Origin: Deinococcus puniceus
Lineage (GTDB): Bacteria > Deinococcota > Deinococci > Deinococcales > Deinococcaceae
Direction: 5' to 3'
DNA: 64,000 nt
Assembly: GCF_001644565.1 (NCBI RefSeq)
Contig: NZ_CP011387.1
Coordinates: forward strand, 2,636,001-2,700,000
The translations under genes were made by a program, and so were the position numbers. Under the pieces are notes generated by a model that saw only the letters and a program-made list of their open reading frames with translations, had not been told where the DNA came from and ran no database searches. Shown one piece after another: positions 19,709-27,861 of this stretch. The first letter of the stretch is position 1. Each line of letters starts with the position of its first letter.

Positions 19709-19764
19709 GGCAGAGGCTCAGCCTGTGGGGGCGGTTGCTGCGGTTGGCACTCCACCTGTCGCCC

Positions 19765-20463
19765 TCACCTATGGACATCCAGCTCCACCTTGTAATTGCC
19801 CCGCCGCGTCTCGTTCACTACGCGCTTGAAGTCAATTCGGCCTAAGCCCTCGGCACTCAGGCTGTCTCCTTCCCGAATATCGCTGCTGGAGCGGGCAGGC
19901 TGACCGTTCAGGCGCACTTTGCCGCCCTCTATGCCCTGCTGAAAATAGGCGCGGCTGACGCCGAAGCCTTTGGCTCCCACCACGTCTACGCGCATAGACG
20001 GCACCACCACTTCACGCACGCGGCTGCTTTTGCCCGCGCTTTCGCCCACGTCTTCTACGTCTAGGCCGCGCCCGCCCAGTTCGGTCAGGGCAGCAAGGGC
20101 CTGCGCGGCTTTGCCAGTCGCGGCGATCAGAAACGCGCCCCGGTCTTCTCTCACATCCCCGATCTGGTCTTCGTTCAGCTCCAGCTTGCGCAGTTGCACG
20201 GTCAGGTCTTGCACGTCCCATACGGGCGCGGCTTCCTCGGGCATCAGGCGCAGCACGCTTATGCCGCTGTCTACATCGGGAATATGGGCCGGATAGATCG
20301 TGAGGATCACGCGGCGGGCATCGGGAAAGCCGCCCGCGATCTTGTGGCGTACCTCGTCGTCTTGCAGCAGGCGGCGGTCTATCTCGTCGCCGTCCATAAA
20401 TGGCGTGCGAACCACGCGCCCGCCCCGCGCCTGCGCCACCAATGTGCCAAGTTTCTGCTTCAT
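19765..20463 (-). CDS. S4-domain RNA-binding protein, YlmH-like
   Basis: The 232-residue protein shows the YlmH layout: an N-terminal alpha/beta part ('RTPFMDGDEIDRRLLQDD', GGFPDARRVILTIYP), a middle segment ('VREDRGAFLIAATG'), and a C-terminal S4 domain ('GVSRAYFQQGIEGGKVRLNG', 'REGDSLSAEGLGRI'). YlmH binds stalled or recycling ribosomal complexes in Bacillus and is usually near division genes, which fits its neighbour zapE. ATG 20463 was chosen because TATCTT lies 6 bases upstream (leaderless), whereas the frame continues upstream without supporting signals. Confidence 0.85.
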   Translation of the reverse strand: MKQKLGTLVAQARGGRVVRTPFMDGDEIDRRLLQDDEVRHKIAGGFPDARRVILTIYPAHIPDVDSGISVLRLMPEEAAPVWDVQDLTVQLRKLELNEDQIGDVREDRGAFLIAATGKAAQALAALTELGGRGLDVEDVGESAGKSSRVREVVVPSMRVDVVGAKGFGVSRAYFQQGIEGGKVRLNGQPARSSSDIREGDSLSAEGLGRIDFKRVVNETRRGNYKVELDVHR

Positions 20464-20573
20464 GAGGGCAAGATAGCGCCCCAGTGGGCTGGCCGCCCAT
20501 AAGCACGGTTCATAGGTACAGTTCATAGGCATGCTGGCTCATCCGCTGGCTGCCGCACCGCTACACTGCTCCT

Positions 20574-21044
20574 ATGCAGCCCATCCACCGTTCACCCACA
20601 GACCTGCAAGTCTCTGACCCGCTGGGCGTGCCCGGTGCGCCGCAGGAAACGTGGGGCGCGGTGCAGGCCCACCTCGCAGACTCGGCGCGGGCCGGGGGCC
20701 GCCTCATTCTGGTCACAGACCGTCAGGGAGACCGCCAGAACGCGGCGTATGCGGCCCTGATCGTTCAGGCTGGGCAGGCCGTCATCGCTGCCCCCGCGTT
20801 CGGCCCGCGTTATGGCCGCCCCGGCGCAGAAGCGTTGGCCGAACTGGTGAAGTGGGCACACGAGCGCGACTGGCCCGTGCGCGAAACGGTACTCAACTCC
20901 TCGGACTTTGTGCGCGTGCTGGCGGAACCGGACGCCGGAGAAGTGGGCCGCCTGATCGCCGCGAGCAATCCCAGCGATCCCGGCATTTACACCACGCTGC
21001 CCAAGCTGAAGCCCTTGGATGAGGAGGACTGGGAAGACGCTTAA
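20574..21044 (+). CDS. Conserved hypothetical protein
   Basis: I do not recognise this 156-residue soluble protein. It has a central alpha/beta region ('GGRLILVTDRQGDRQNAAYA', 'ALIVQAGQAVIAAPAFG') and an acidic tail (LDEEDWEDA). TACACT lies 6 bases before the ATG, so the message is probably leaderless. No domain, signal peptide or membrane helix is evident, and neighbours give no functional hint. Confidence 0.7.
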   Translation: MQPIHRSPTDLQVSDPLGVPGAPQETWGAVQAHLADSARAGGRLILVTDRQGDRQNAAYAALIVQAGQAVIAAPAFGPRYGRPGAEALAELVKWAHERDWPVRETVLNSSDFVRVLAEPDAGEVGRLIAASNPSDPGIYTTLPKLKPLDEEDWEDA

Positions 21045-21190
21045 CGCCGGGGCGAAGCAGAGAAGCTCGGGCCGCAGAGATCACGGAACCGCCCAGCGAC
21101 CGGGACGCCGATCTGTCCGCCCGGATCTTTATAAACCGAGCTGCGCCGCGCCGTCAGAGGAACGTTGGAGGGATTGGATACACTGCTGAG

Positions 21191-22726
21191 GTGTCTCATC
21201 CCATCCCCGCTTCGGAAGCTGAACGACTGACGGCGCTTGCCCGCCAGCAGATCATGGATACGCCTCCAGAGGCGGGGTTTGACCGAATAACGGCGCTGGT
21301 GGCGCGGGTGCTGGACGTGCCCTACGCGGCGATTAATTTCATGGACGCCACGCGGCAGTGGGCCAAGGCCTGTCACGGGATGCCGCGCGGAAGCGTGCCC
21401 CGTGGATTTGCTCCGTGCGACTGGGTGGTGGAGGGCGGCCAAGCCCTGATCATCGACGATATGGCCGGGGATTCCCGCTTTGCAGACACGATGGCGGCCC
21501 CGCCCCCCGCTGGCCCCGGCCTGCACACCTACGCGGGCGTGCCCCTGAAAACGCAGGAGGGCCTGAGCCTCGGCACCCTCTGCGTGCTGGATTATAAAGT
21601 GCGCGAGTTTGGGCAAAGGGAACTGGACGTGATGGCGGCACTGGCCGAAGTGGTGATGGACGAACTGGCCCTGCGCTCCAGCACCCGTGACCTGACTCTG
21701 GCCCGCGATCAGGCTTCCACTCTGCGAGATTTGGCCCAGCTGATGCAGCGGCCCATGACCCCCGAAGACACCGCGCATCAGGCCATGCTGATCCTGAAAG
21801 ACCGGCTGACCTTCGACTGGTTTGCCCTGATGTGCCTGACCCCCACCGGCAGCACCAGCCTGCATGAACTGACCAGCAGCCAAGGGCAGCAGCATCTGGA
21901 ACTGCTGCACCAGCGCATCATGAATCTACAGCCGCTGGCCCTTCAGGCGATCCTGACGCAGCCCGTGCGGTTTATAGACGACTATCCGGTCTACGAACAC
22001 GCTTCGGCGGAACTGATCGCGGCGGGCGTGCAGCAGGCGGCGTGGCTGCATCTGTCTCATTCCTCCCACCAACAGGCCTTCGTGCTGGCGCTGGTGCGAT
22101 TCGGAGAACGCGGGGCGTGGGCCACCGAGGAACGCACCCTGCTGGAAGCCGCCGCCCACAGCGTTCATGTGGTGCTGGAGCGCACCGGGCACATGCAGAC
22201 GCTGGAGCGGGCCGCCCTGACCGACTCGCTGACCGGGCTGGGCAACCGTCGCGCACTGGATATGGCGCTGGACGAGGCCACACAGTCGGGGCAGCCGTAC
22301 ACGGTGGCGATCATTGATCTGGACGGCATGAAACGGGTCAACGACACCCTCGGTCATGCCAGCGGCGACATGCTGCTGCGCGAATTCGCCCTTCAACTGC
22401 ATTCTCCCGCCGTCCGGGCCTACCGCCTAGGCGGCGACGAATACGCGCTGCTGTATCTGCAAGGGGCCGAAACGGGCACAGGATTGCTGCTGGAATTGGT
22501 CGCGCGGGCCTCGGCCCATGTGCGCAAGGCGGGGTATCCGGCCAGTGCCAGCACCGGGGTAGCGGGCGTGCCCCACGACGCCGCCGACGCCACATCTGCC
22601 CTGCGAACCGCCGATCAGCGCATGTACGCCCACAAGCGCGAACGCAAGGCCAGCCGGGAAGTGGCCAACCAAGAGGTGTCCAACCAAGAGGGAGCCAATC
22701 AACAGGTATCGGCAATCAGTTTCTGA
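21191..22726 (+). CDS. GAF-GGDEF diguanylate cyclase
   Basis: This 511-residue signalling protein has an N-terminal GAF domain of the redox/oxygen-sensor type ('RQQIMDTPPEAGFDRITALV', 'PCDWVVEGGQALIIDDM', 'GLSLGTLCVLD'), a second GAF-like region around residues 180-335, and a C-terminal GGDEF domain ('LTDSLTGLGNRRALDMAL', 'IIDLDGMKRVNDTLGHASGD', signature RLGGDEYALLY). The active-site GGDEY keeps the catalytic residues, so c-di-GMP synthesis is likely. An Asn/Gln/Glu-rich short repeat (NQEVSNQEGANQQVS) ends the protein. The GTG start follows TACACT by 6 bases (leaderless). Confidence 0.9.
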   Translation: MSHPIPASEAERLTALARQQIMDTPPEAGFDRITALVARVLDVPYAAINFMDATRQWAKACHGMPRGSVPRGFAPCDWVVEGGQALIIDDMAGDSRFADTMAAPPPAGPGLHTYAGVPLKTQEGLSLGTLCVLDYKVREFGQRELDVMAALAEVVMDELALRSSTRDLTLARDQASTLRDLAQLMQRPMTPEDTAHQAMLILKDRLTFDWFALMCLTPTGSTSLHELTSSQGQQHLELLHQRIMNLQPLALQAILTQPVRFIDDYPVYEHASAELIAAGVQQAAWLHLSHSSHQQAFVLALVRFGERGAWATEERTLLEAAAHSVHVVLERTGHMQTLERAALTDSLTGLGNRRALDMALDEATQSGQPYTVAIIDLDGMKRVNDTLGHASGDMLLREFALQLHSPAVRAYRLGGDEYALLYLQGAETGTGLLLELVARASAHVRKAGYPASASTGVAGVPHDAADATSALRTADQRMYAHKRERKASREVANQEVSNQEGANQQVSAISF

Positions 22727-22955
22727 AGCAGGCTCCACTCGGAACCGGGTGCACACCGACGCCCTGAAGATCCGCTTAAGGAAGTCGAAATTCACCTCTA
22801 GCTGAACCGAGCGAAGCGAATATCGAAGAAAGTGCGTTGTCGTGGGAATCGAACTTTATCCCGTCGTTTGGAATAAAGCGGAATGATAATGCCGACGTAC
22901 TTGACCGCACCCGCCCCAGCCGCTGCTCCCGCCTGATGGTCTAGTCTGCTGCTCT

Positions 22956-23405
22956 ATGTCACACGCGCCCCCTTCACATTCACCCGCTGACCTGACGCTC
23001 GATCATGTCGCCATCGCCACGCCTGACCTGAATGAAGGCAGCCTGCCTTACCTCGCGCTAGGCCTTATCCCAGAAGGCCCCGACGAAGACGTAGGCTCTC
23101 AGGGGGTGCGGGTACGGGCCTTTTGGGCGGGGCAGACGCTGATAGAACTGCTGGCTCCCACCCGCGAGGACAGCCCGATTGCCACCTTCCTTGCGCGGCG
23201 CGGGCCGGGGCTGCACCACACCGCCTACCGCGTGGCCGACTTGGACACAGAAATGGCGCGGCTGCGGGGCTTAGGCGCACGCTTTTTGCAGGACGCACCC
23301 ACACCGGGGCGGGCAGGGACGCGGGTGGCCTTTCTTCATCCCAAATGGGGCGCGGGCACGCTGATAGAACTGGTAGAACACCCGGCACACCCCGCAGCCG
23401 AATGA
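22956..23405 (+). CDS. Methylmalonyl-CoA epimerase-like VOC protein
   Basis: This 149-residue vicinal-oxygen-chelate protein has metal-ligand pattern His in 'LDHVAIATPDLNEG', Glu in 'LIELLAP', His in 'GPGLHHTAYRVADL', and Glu in 'GTLIELVEH'. The layout matches methylmalonyl-CoA epimerase, which interconverts the R and S forms of methylmalonyl-CoA; other VOC reactions are possible. No mutase gene is next to it. The stop overlaps the VanZ gene start (ATGA). Confidence 0.82.
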   Translation: MSHAPPSHSPADLTLDHVAIATPDLNEGSLPYLALGLIPEGPDEDVGSQGVRVRAFWAGQTLIELLAPTREDSPIATFLARRGPGLHHTAYRVADLDTEMARLRGLGARFLQDAPTPGRAGTRVAFLHPKWGAGTLIELVEHPAHPAAE

Positions 23406-23797
23406 CCGCCAACCCCCGCCCAGCGCGGCGCGGCCTGTGGTGGGTGCTGTCGCTGATCATCATGGCCGTGATCTGGCTCCTGAGTGCCAGCAGCGACACG
23501 CCGGGGCCGCCGCTGCGCCATCCGCTGGACTGGATCGCTCACTTTCTGGCCTATCTGGCGCTGGCCTTTGCGTTGGGCCGCGCAACGGGGCGCTGGCAAG
23601 TGGCGTGGGTCATCGCCGTGTGGTTCGGGGCAATTGACGAGGTGCATCAGGCCTTCGTGCCGGGCCGGGAAGCCGGAATCATAGATTGGTTTTTTGATAC
23701 GGCGGGCGCGTGGGTGGGAGCGCGGTTGGGGGCTAGGCGGCGGGGAATGGGAGGGGGAGACTCGCCGGGTGAGATGGAACAGACTCCCCGAAGCTAG
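23402..23797 (+). CDS. VanZ-family membrane protein
   Basis: The 131-residue protein has VanZ-like marks: '[15 protein letters not shown]', '[20 protein letters not shown]', '[20 protein letters not shown]'. Three or four membrane helices are predicted. The function of the family is not settled; VanZ gives low-level teicoplanin resistance. It is translationally coupled to the VOC gene and ends in a CTAG shared with the stop of the convergent uvsE gene. Confidence 0.8.
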   Translation: MTANPRPARRGLWWVLSLIIMAVIWLLSASSDTPGPPLRHPLDWIAHFLAYLALAFALGRATGRWQVAWVIAVWFGAIDEVHQAFVPGREAGIIDWFFDTAGAWVGARLGARRRGMGGGDSPGEMEQTPRS

Positions 23798-24867
23798 TTC
23801 GCAGGCTCCAGCAGCCCCGTCTCTGAAATCGCAGCCTCTGAAATCGCCGCGCCCTTCTTGGCCCGTTTCTTGGTAGGCTTTTTGGTGGCGCTGGCCTGTG
23901 CCGCAGCTTCGGCAGACAGGTCTTCCGCTCCCGCTGGCACGGCAACGGGCTGAATCACGCTTGCCAACTCCGCCAACTCTCCCCGCATCAGGGCCGCCAC
24001 CGCTTCCTCTTTGCCTTTGGCCTCCACTTCTATCCACGGCACATCCGAATAAGCGCTGGGCAGGTGCGAAATCAGGTGGCTGTGGCGGCGGTCTTGCGGG
24101 CCGTCTATGCCGTTGCTGAGGTGAACCACCTGCCATTCGGGGGGCGTCCACGTGTCGCGGGCGGCCAATGTCCACTGGCGCACACTGGGGTCATCAAGGT
24201 CAGGCAGCTTGTCGTGAACGACGTGGTGGTGGGCATCGAACACCAGCGGCACACCCGTCGCCTGACAGACGGGCCAGAGGTCAGCCACCCCGTAAGCGTG
24301 TTCATCATTTTCGAGGGCCAATCGGAGCCGCACGCCATCGGGCAAATCGGGAATCAGGGCGGCCAGTTCCGCACCGCGTCCGCCTTTGCCGCCGTGCAGC
24401 AGCAGCAAATTCCATGTGCTGCGGGCCAGTCCCATTCTGTCCATCACGCCCGCGTGGGCTTCTATCGCCCGCAAACTGGACACCCGCACTTCGGGTCGGT
24501 CACTGTTCAGCACGATGAATTGCTCAGGGTGCATCAGCACACGGATTCCAGCGTCTTCGAAGGCGTGGCCCGCTTCCAGCAGTTGCGGCTTCAAATGATC
24601 CAGCACCGCCGCGCCCGTGTCGTCGCCCACCAGATCGGACATCGGAAACAGGCTGGAACTGAGGCGGTACAGCCGGATGCCCCGCGCCGCGCAAAAAGCC
24701 GCCGCTGCCCGCACCCGCGTAATGTTGTCGGCGTACAGGTTCAGCAGCGTACTTTCACGTTCTTCGGGCTTCAGCATCCGGTAGCGCGTGAGGGTAATGG
24801 TGCGGAAGCGCACTTCCGGCCCGATGGTCATGCACACGAGGCCATACGCGGGAGTGTGCAAGCTCAT
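23794..24867 (-). CDS. uvsE: UV damage endonuclease (UvdE/UvsE)
   Basis: This 357-residue TIM-barrel nuclease nicks DNA 5' to UV photoproducts, giving Deinococcus its second UV repair route beside UvrABC. Metal ligands can be placed at His in '[13 protein letters not shown]', Glu in '[13 protein letters not shown]', His in '[11 protein letters not shown]', and Glu/His in '[10 protein letters not shown]' and 'DRRHSHL'. The start '[20 protein letters not shown]' matches family starts; its ATG overlaps the upstream DUF2256 stop by 4 bases. The C-terminal 60 residues are a Lys/Ala-rich tail ([11 protein letters not shown]) not needed for the fold. Confidence 0.92.
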   Translation of the reverse strand: MSLHTPAYGLVCMTIGPEVRFRTITLTRYRMLKPEERESTLLNLYADNITRVRAAAAFCAARGIRLYRLSSSLFPMSDLVGDDTGAAVLDHLKPQLLEAGHAFEDAGIRVLMHPEQFIVLNSDRPEVRVSSLRAIEAHAGVMDRMGLARSTWNLLLLHGGKGGRGAELAALIPDLPDGVRLRLALENDEHAYGVADLWPVCQATGVPLVFDAHHHVVHDKLPDLDDPSVRQWTLAARDTWTPPEWQVVHLSNGIDGPQDRRHSHLISHLPSAYSDVPWIEVEAKGKEEAVAALMRGELAELASVIQPVAVPAGAEDLSAEAAAQASATKKPTKKRAKKGAAISEAAISETGLLEPAN

Positions 24868-25073
24868 GCCTTGGCCCCCGCGCCCGCACCTTTTGCTGAC
24901 ATGCGGCAACGATCCGAGCAATATTTGACGCCTTCCCAGTCGCGCTCCCACTTTTTGCGCCAACTGAAGGGCAGCCCGCAGGCCACGCAGATTTTAGAAG
25001 GCCGTTCACTGGGTTTGCGGCCCCCACCCATTGTCTTTTCTGCTGTTTTTTCTCCGCTCGTGCGCCTTGCCAT
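24864..25073 (-). CDS. DUF2256 small zinc-binding protein
   Basis: The 69-residue protein matches DUF2256: '[20 protein letters not shown]' followed by VKYCSDRCR, with CxxC and CxxxC cysteines likely binding zinc. Outside this core it is basic and low-complexity. Family members often sit next to photolyase or other repair genes; here it is fused by ATGA overlap to uvsE, suggesting a repair-linked role, though none has been shown. Confidence 0.85.
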   Translation of the reverse strand: MARRTSGEKTAEKTMGGGRKPSERPSKICVACGLPFSWRKKWERDWEGVKYCSDRCRMSAKGAGAGAKA

Positions 25074-25160
25074 AGGGCCAATATGACGGCTGGCGCGGCG
25101 CGGGAAGGTGGGGTTGCTGCCCGAATGAAGGAAGTGGGTAGGTTTTGGGCGTTGGGGTTG

Positions 25161-25273
25161 GCGTGTAACCCCCCCCGTTGCTCCGCAACGCCCCCCTTAG
25201 AGGGGAGGACAAAAGCTCTTTTGCGCTCCCCTTAAGGGGGGCTGGCCCGGAGGGACTGGGGGGTTTACACGCG
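25161..25273. repeat. Palindromic repeat family R1, copy 2
   Basis: Ends are GCGTGTAACCCC and GGGGTTTACACGC, an inverted terminal pair. The core has CCGTTGCTCCGCAACG and GAGGGGAG..CTCCCCTTAAGG hairpins. Its right end contains the stop codon and last codons of the DAHP synthase gene. Confidence 0.8.
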
Positions 25274-26359
25274 GCTCAACTTAAAGTTGGCGTGCGCTTC
25301 CAGCAACAGCCCCTCGGTTTCCGCCCAGCCGATGCACGCATCTGTCACGCTGACGCCCGCTTTGAGGTCAGACAGGTCAGCGGGAATATTCTGCTTGCCG
25401 GGGTTGATGTTGCTCTCGATCATCAGGCCGCGAATGGCCGTCTGACCTGCCAAACGCTGCTGCATCACGTCGCGCCACACGAGGCTTTGGCGGGTATGAT
25501 CCGAGCCGCTGTTGGCATGAGAACAGTCCACCATCACGGCGGGTTCCAGCCCTGCGGCCCGCATCAGGCCCTCGGCTTCTTTCACGAATTGCGGCGCGTA
25601 ATTGGGGCCGCCGCGCCCACCGCGCAAGATCACGTGGCCGTCGGGGTTGCCCCGCGTATGCACGATGCAGGCCTGCCCATCGTCGTCTACGGTAAAAAAG
25701 GCGTGCGGATTCTGCGCGGCCACGATGGCATCCACCGCCAATTTCAGGCCGCCGCCCGTGCCGTTCTTGAAGCCCATCGGGGCGCTGACCGCACTTGCCA
25801 TGACCCGGTGCGTTTGGGATTCGGTGGTGCGTGCGCCGAGGCAGGCCCACGCCACCGCGTCGAAGAGGTACTGCGGCGCAAAGGGATCAAGCAGTTCCGT
25901 GGCGACGGGCAGGCCCAATTCCGACACCCGGATCATCAGGTCACGGGTAAGGTGCAGCCCCTTGTTGATGTCGTTGGTGCCCGTCATCTCGGGATCCATC
26001 AGGTAGCCGCGCCAGCCTACCGTCGTCCGGGGTTTGTCCACGTACACGCGCATCTGCACTTCTAGGCGGTCTTTCACACGCTCGCGCAGGGCAGCCAACT
26101 TGTGGGCGTAGGCCAGGGCTTCATCAAAATCGTGGATAGAACAGGGGCCGACTACCACCAGCAGGCGGTCATCCCGGCCATGCAGAATGTCTTGCGAAGC
26201 GCGGCGGCCTGCCAGTACCACGCGCTCGGCGGCGGCACTCAGCGGCAAGGCGGCCTTCAGCGCACGCGGCGTCAGGAGCGGCGTAAAGCCCGTGACGTTC
26301 AGGTTTTCGGTGCGGCCCGCTTGAATAATCGGATGTGGCGCTTGATCGGTGGGGGTCAT
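25265..26359 (-). CDS. 3-deoxy-7-phosphoheptulonate (DAHP) synthase
   Basis: This 364-residue type I enzyme joins PEP and erythrose-4-phosphate, the first step to Phe, Tyr and Trp. Signature elements are '[18 protein letters not shown]', '[18 protein letters not shown]', '[11 protein letters not shown]', '[11 protein letters not shown]', '[12 protein letters not shown]', and '[16 protein letters not shown]'. This is the AroG/F/H type normally subject to feedback by an aromatic amino acid. ATG 26359 follows AGGAG by 6 bases. Upstream lies an aromatic-rich leader peptide and attenuator. The final residues and stop fall inside repeat R1. Confidence 0.95.
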   Translation of the reverse strand: MTPTDQAPHPIIQAGRTENLNVTGFTPLLTPRALKAALPLSAAAERVVLAGRRASQDILHGRDDRLLVVVGPCSIHDFDEALAYAHKLAALRERVKDRLEVQMRVYVDKPRTTVGWRGYLMDPEMTGTNDINKGLHLTRDLMIRVSELGLPVATELLDPFAPQYLFDAVAWACLGARTTESQTHRVMASAVSAPMGFKNGTGGGLKLAVDAIVAAQNPHAFFTVDDDGQACIVHTRGNPDGHVILRGGRGGPNYAPQFVKEAEGLMRAAGLEPAVMVDCSHANSGSDHTRQSLVWRDVMQQRLAGQTAIRGLMIESNINPGKQNIPADLSDLKAGVSVTDACIGWAETEGLLLEAHANFKLSRV

Positions 26360-26397
26360 GGATTCTCCTAAACACTGAGGGACAGAAATGAGAGGGT

Positions 26398-26436
26398 AAG
26401 AAGAACCGCCCGGAAGCTCTTGGCTTGACCGGGCGG
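26398..26436 (-). terminator. Attenuator hairpin before DAHP synthase
   Basis: On the minus strand CCGCCCGG (26429-26436) pairs with CCGGGCGG (26406-26413), with an inner AAG/CTT extension, then TTCTTCTTA. It lies between the leader peptide stop and the DAHP synthase start. CCGGGC within the leader peptide codons (about 26464-26470) could pair with GCCCGG of the first arm and block the hairpin. Confidence 0.7.
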
Positions 26437-26459
26437 TCTGGGAAACACTCGATGCAACG

Positions 26460-26513
26460 CTAGGCCCGGCGACTCCCGAACCAATAAAAAAACGCTGCAA
26501 GGCAAAACTTCAT
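26460..26513 (-). CDS. Aromatic-rich leader peptide (attenuation)
   Basis: A 17-codon frame reads [17 protein letters not shown] and stops 24 bases before the attenuator hairpin. Six of 17 residues are aromatic, with F-F-Y-W-F in a row, so ribosome position would report Phe, Tyr and Trp supply together. TACACT (minus strand, 26521-26526) ends 7 bases before the ATG, so the transcript may begin at the leader's start codon. The layout equals classic pheA/trp-type attenuation, here for DAHP synthase. Confidence 0.75.
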   Translation of the reverse strand: MKFCLAAFFYWFGSRRA

Positions 26514-26520
26514 GCCGGGC

Positions 26521-26526
26521 AGTGTA
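26521..26526 (-). promoter_or_regulatory. -10 box for the DAHP synthase leader transcript
   Basis: TACACT on the minus strand, 7 bases before the leader peptide ATG. No clear -35 element. Confidence 0.55.
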
Positions 26527-26650
26527 CGCCGCGCCGCGTGTGGGTGGGCCGGGGCGGTCTAGTCGGGCACGGAAGTACAGAGCCTTCATCTGGCGCATAA
26601 TCACTGCGACTACAGGAACTTCCGGGCCAAATCAACCGTATTTAAAGCAT

Positions 26651-27322
26651 ATGAAGTCGTCCCGTTCTGTCTTTTCTGCCCTGTTGATCACGCTGACGCT
26701 GGCTTCCGGCGTGGCCGACGCTGCCCGGCGTTCTGGGGGCGGCTTTGGCGGCAGCCGCAGCAGTGGCAGCAGCACCTACCGCGCTCCCACGCCGCAGTAC
26801 CGGGCACCGACACCGCAGTACCGCGCCCCGCAAAACACGGCTCCCCAATACCGTGCCCCGGCTCCGGCCACGCGCACTCCCGCCCCCACGCAGCGCAGCA
26901 CGACTGCCACGCCTACGCGCACACCCAACACCGCCGTCATACCCAAAGTCACAGCCACGCAACTCAGCGCGTGGAGGAATGTCAGGCTTCCGGCAGGCGT
27001 GCCCCGCAGCGCCCTGACCTACAGCCCTGCCAGAAGCAGCACCTACCCGTACCAGTTGCAAAATGGGCGCTATTACCCGTACCCCCAGAGCTATTACAAG
27101 AGCCGAAATATCGGTGCAGACATCTTCAGATACGCCCTGATCTACACGGCGGTCAGCGGCATCGCCAACGCGGCCACCCCCGATGTGGTGGTCAACAACG
27201 TGCAGACCGGAAACGTGCAGGCCATCCCGGCACAGCGCGGCCCCAACCTCTGGACTTACGCGGGGGTCGGCTTCCTGGCCGCCGCCGCGGGCTGGTTCCT
27301 GATGGGACGGCGCAGACGCTGA
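26651..27322 (+). CDS. Secreted/membrane protein with YRAPTPQ repeats
   Basis: I do not recognise this 223-residue protein. It has a signal peptide ending ..LASGVADA, a Gly/Ser-rich stretch (RRSGGGFGGSRSSGSS), three or four YRAP-(TPQ/QNTAPQ) repeats, a Thr/Pro-rich segment, a Tyr-rich stretch ('GRYYPYPQSYYKSR') and a C-terminal helix with basic tail (VGFLAAAAGWFLMGRRRR). This is a sorting-like arrangement: exported, anchored at the C-terminus, with a flexible repeat stalk. ATG 26651 was chosen because the signal peptide begins there. Confidence 0.7.
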   Translation: MKSSRSVFSALLITLTLASGVADAARRSGGGFGGSRSSGSSTYRAPTPQYRAPTPQYRAPQNTAPQYRAPAPATRTPAPTQRSTTATPTRTPNTAVIPKVTATQLSAWRNVRLPAGVPRSALTYSPARSSTYPYQLQNGRYYPYPQSYYKSRNIGADIFRYALIYTAVSGIANAATPDVVVNNVQTGNVQAIPAQRGPNLWTYAGVGFLAAAAGWFLMGRRRR

Positions 27323-27344
27323 AGCTGTTCTCACTGAAGTTTTG

Positions 27345-27380
27345 AAGGCCGCCTCGGAACCGTTTTCTGGCGGCCTTCCT
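27345..27380 (+). terminator. Terminator after the YRAPTPQ protein gene
   Basis: AAGGCCGCC pairs with GGCGGCCTT around a 15-base loop, followed by CCTCTTGCC. Confidence 0.65.
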
Positions 27381-27861
27381 CTTGCCATTATTTCTCTGTT
27401 GGTCTGATTTCAGCATCACATTTCTGACTGACGGGCTATTTGCATGATCAGTTGTCAGATTTCTGTGACAAGTCAGGCACTCTCCATCGGATATTGGGGG
27501 AGCAGACGGTTATGACTTTACGGTCAGATCATAAAACCTATACAGTCAGTTCGGGAAGCAGGCGTCCCCGTATCGGTGGATGCCTGCTTGTTGCTTTGAC
27601 TGGGTGGTCGATCTAGCAGGGCATCACCGTACATTTCCATGACTCGCTGGTCGCCGTGCAGACCCCCAATCGGGTACCAGACCGGGAAAGCGCAGATCAG
27701 ATGAGCGTCATAAGACCGTATGGGCACTAAGAATAAAATTCATTTCATTACTTCGTACATATCGAACCCCGCGTATCGCTCACTTTCAATCTATAGACGC
27801 TGCTCTTCGGCCCCTCAGCTACCCGTTCTACCTTCCCAGTTCTGATTTTTTGGAGTCTAAG
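27381..27861. other. Intergenic region with one hairpin
   Basis: About 480 bases without a convincing gene. A hairpin AAGCAGGC/GCCTGCTT (27556-27589) followed by GTTGCTTT looks like a terminator. The A/T-rich last 150 bases probably hold the promoter of the DUF11 gene, but no clear box was identified. GGAG at 27852-27855 is the likely ribosome site. Confidence 0.4.

Noticed and set aside
22727..22955. Possible further R2 copy (CCGAGCGAAGCGAATATC)
   Set aside because: Shares only a short core with the family; no matching ends or flanking duplications.
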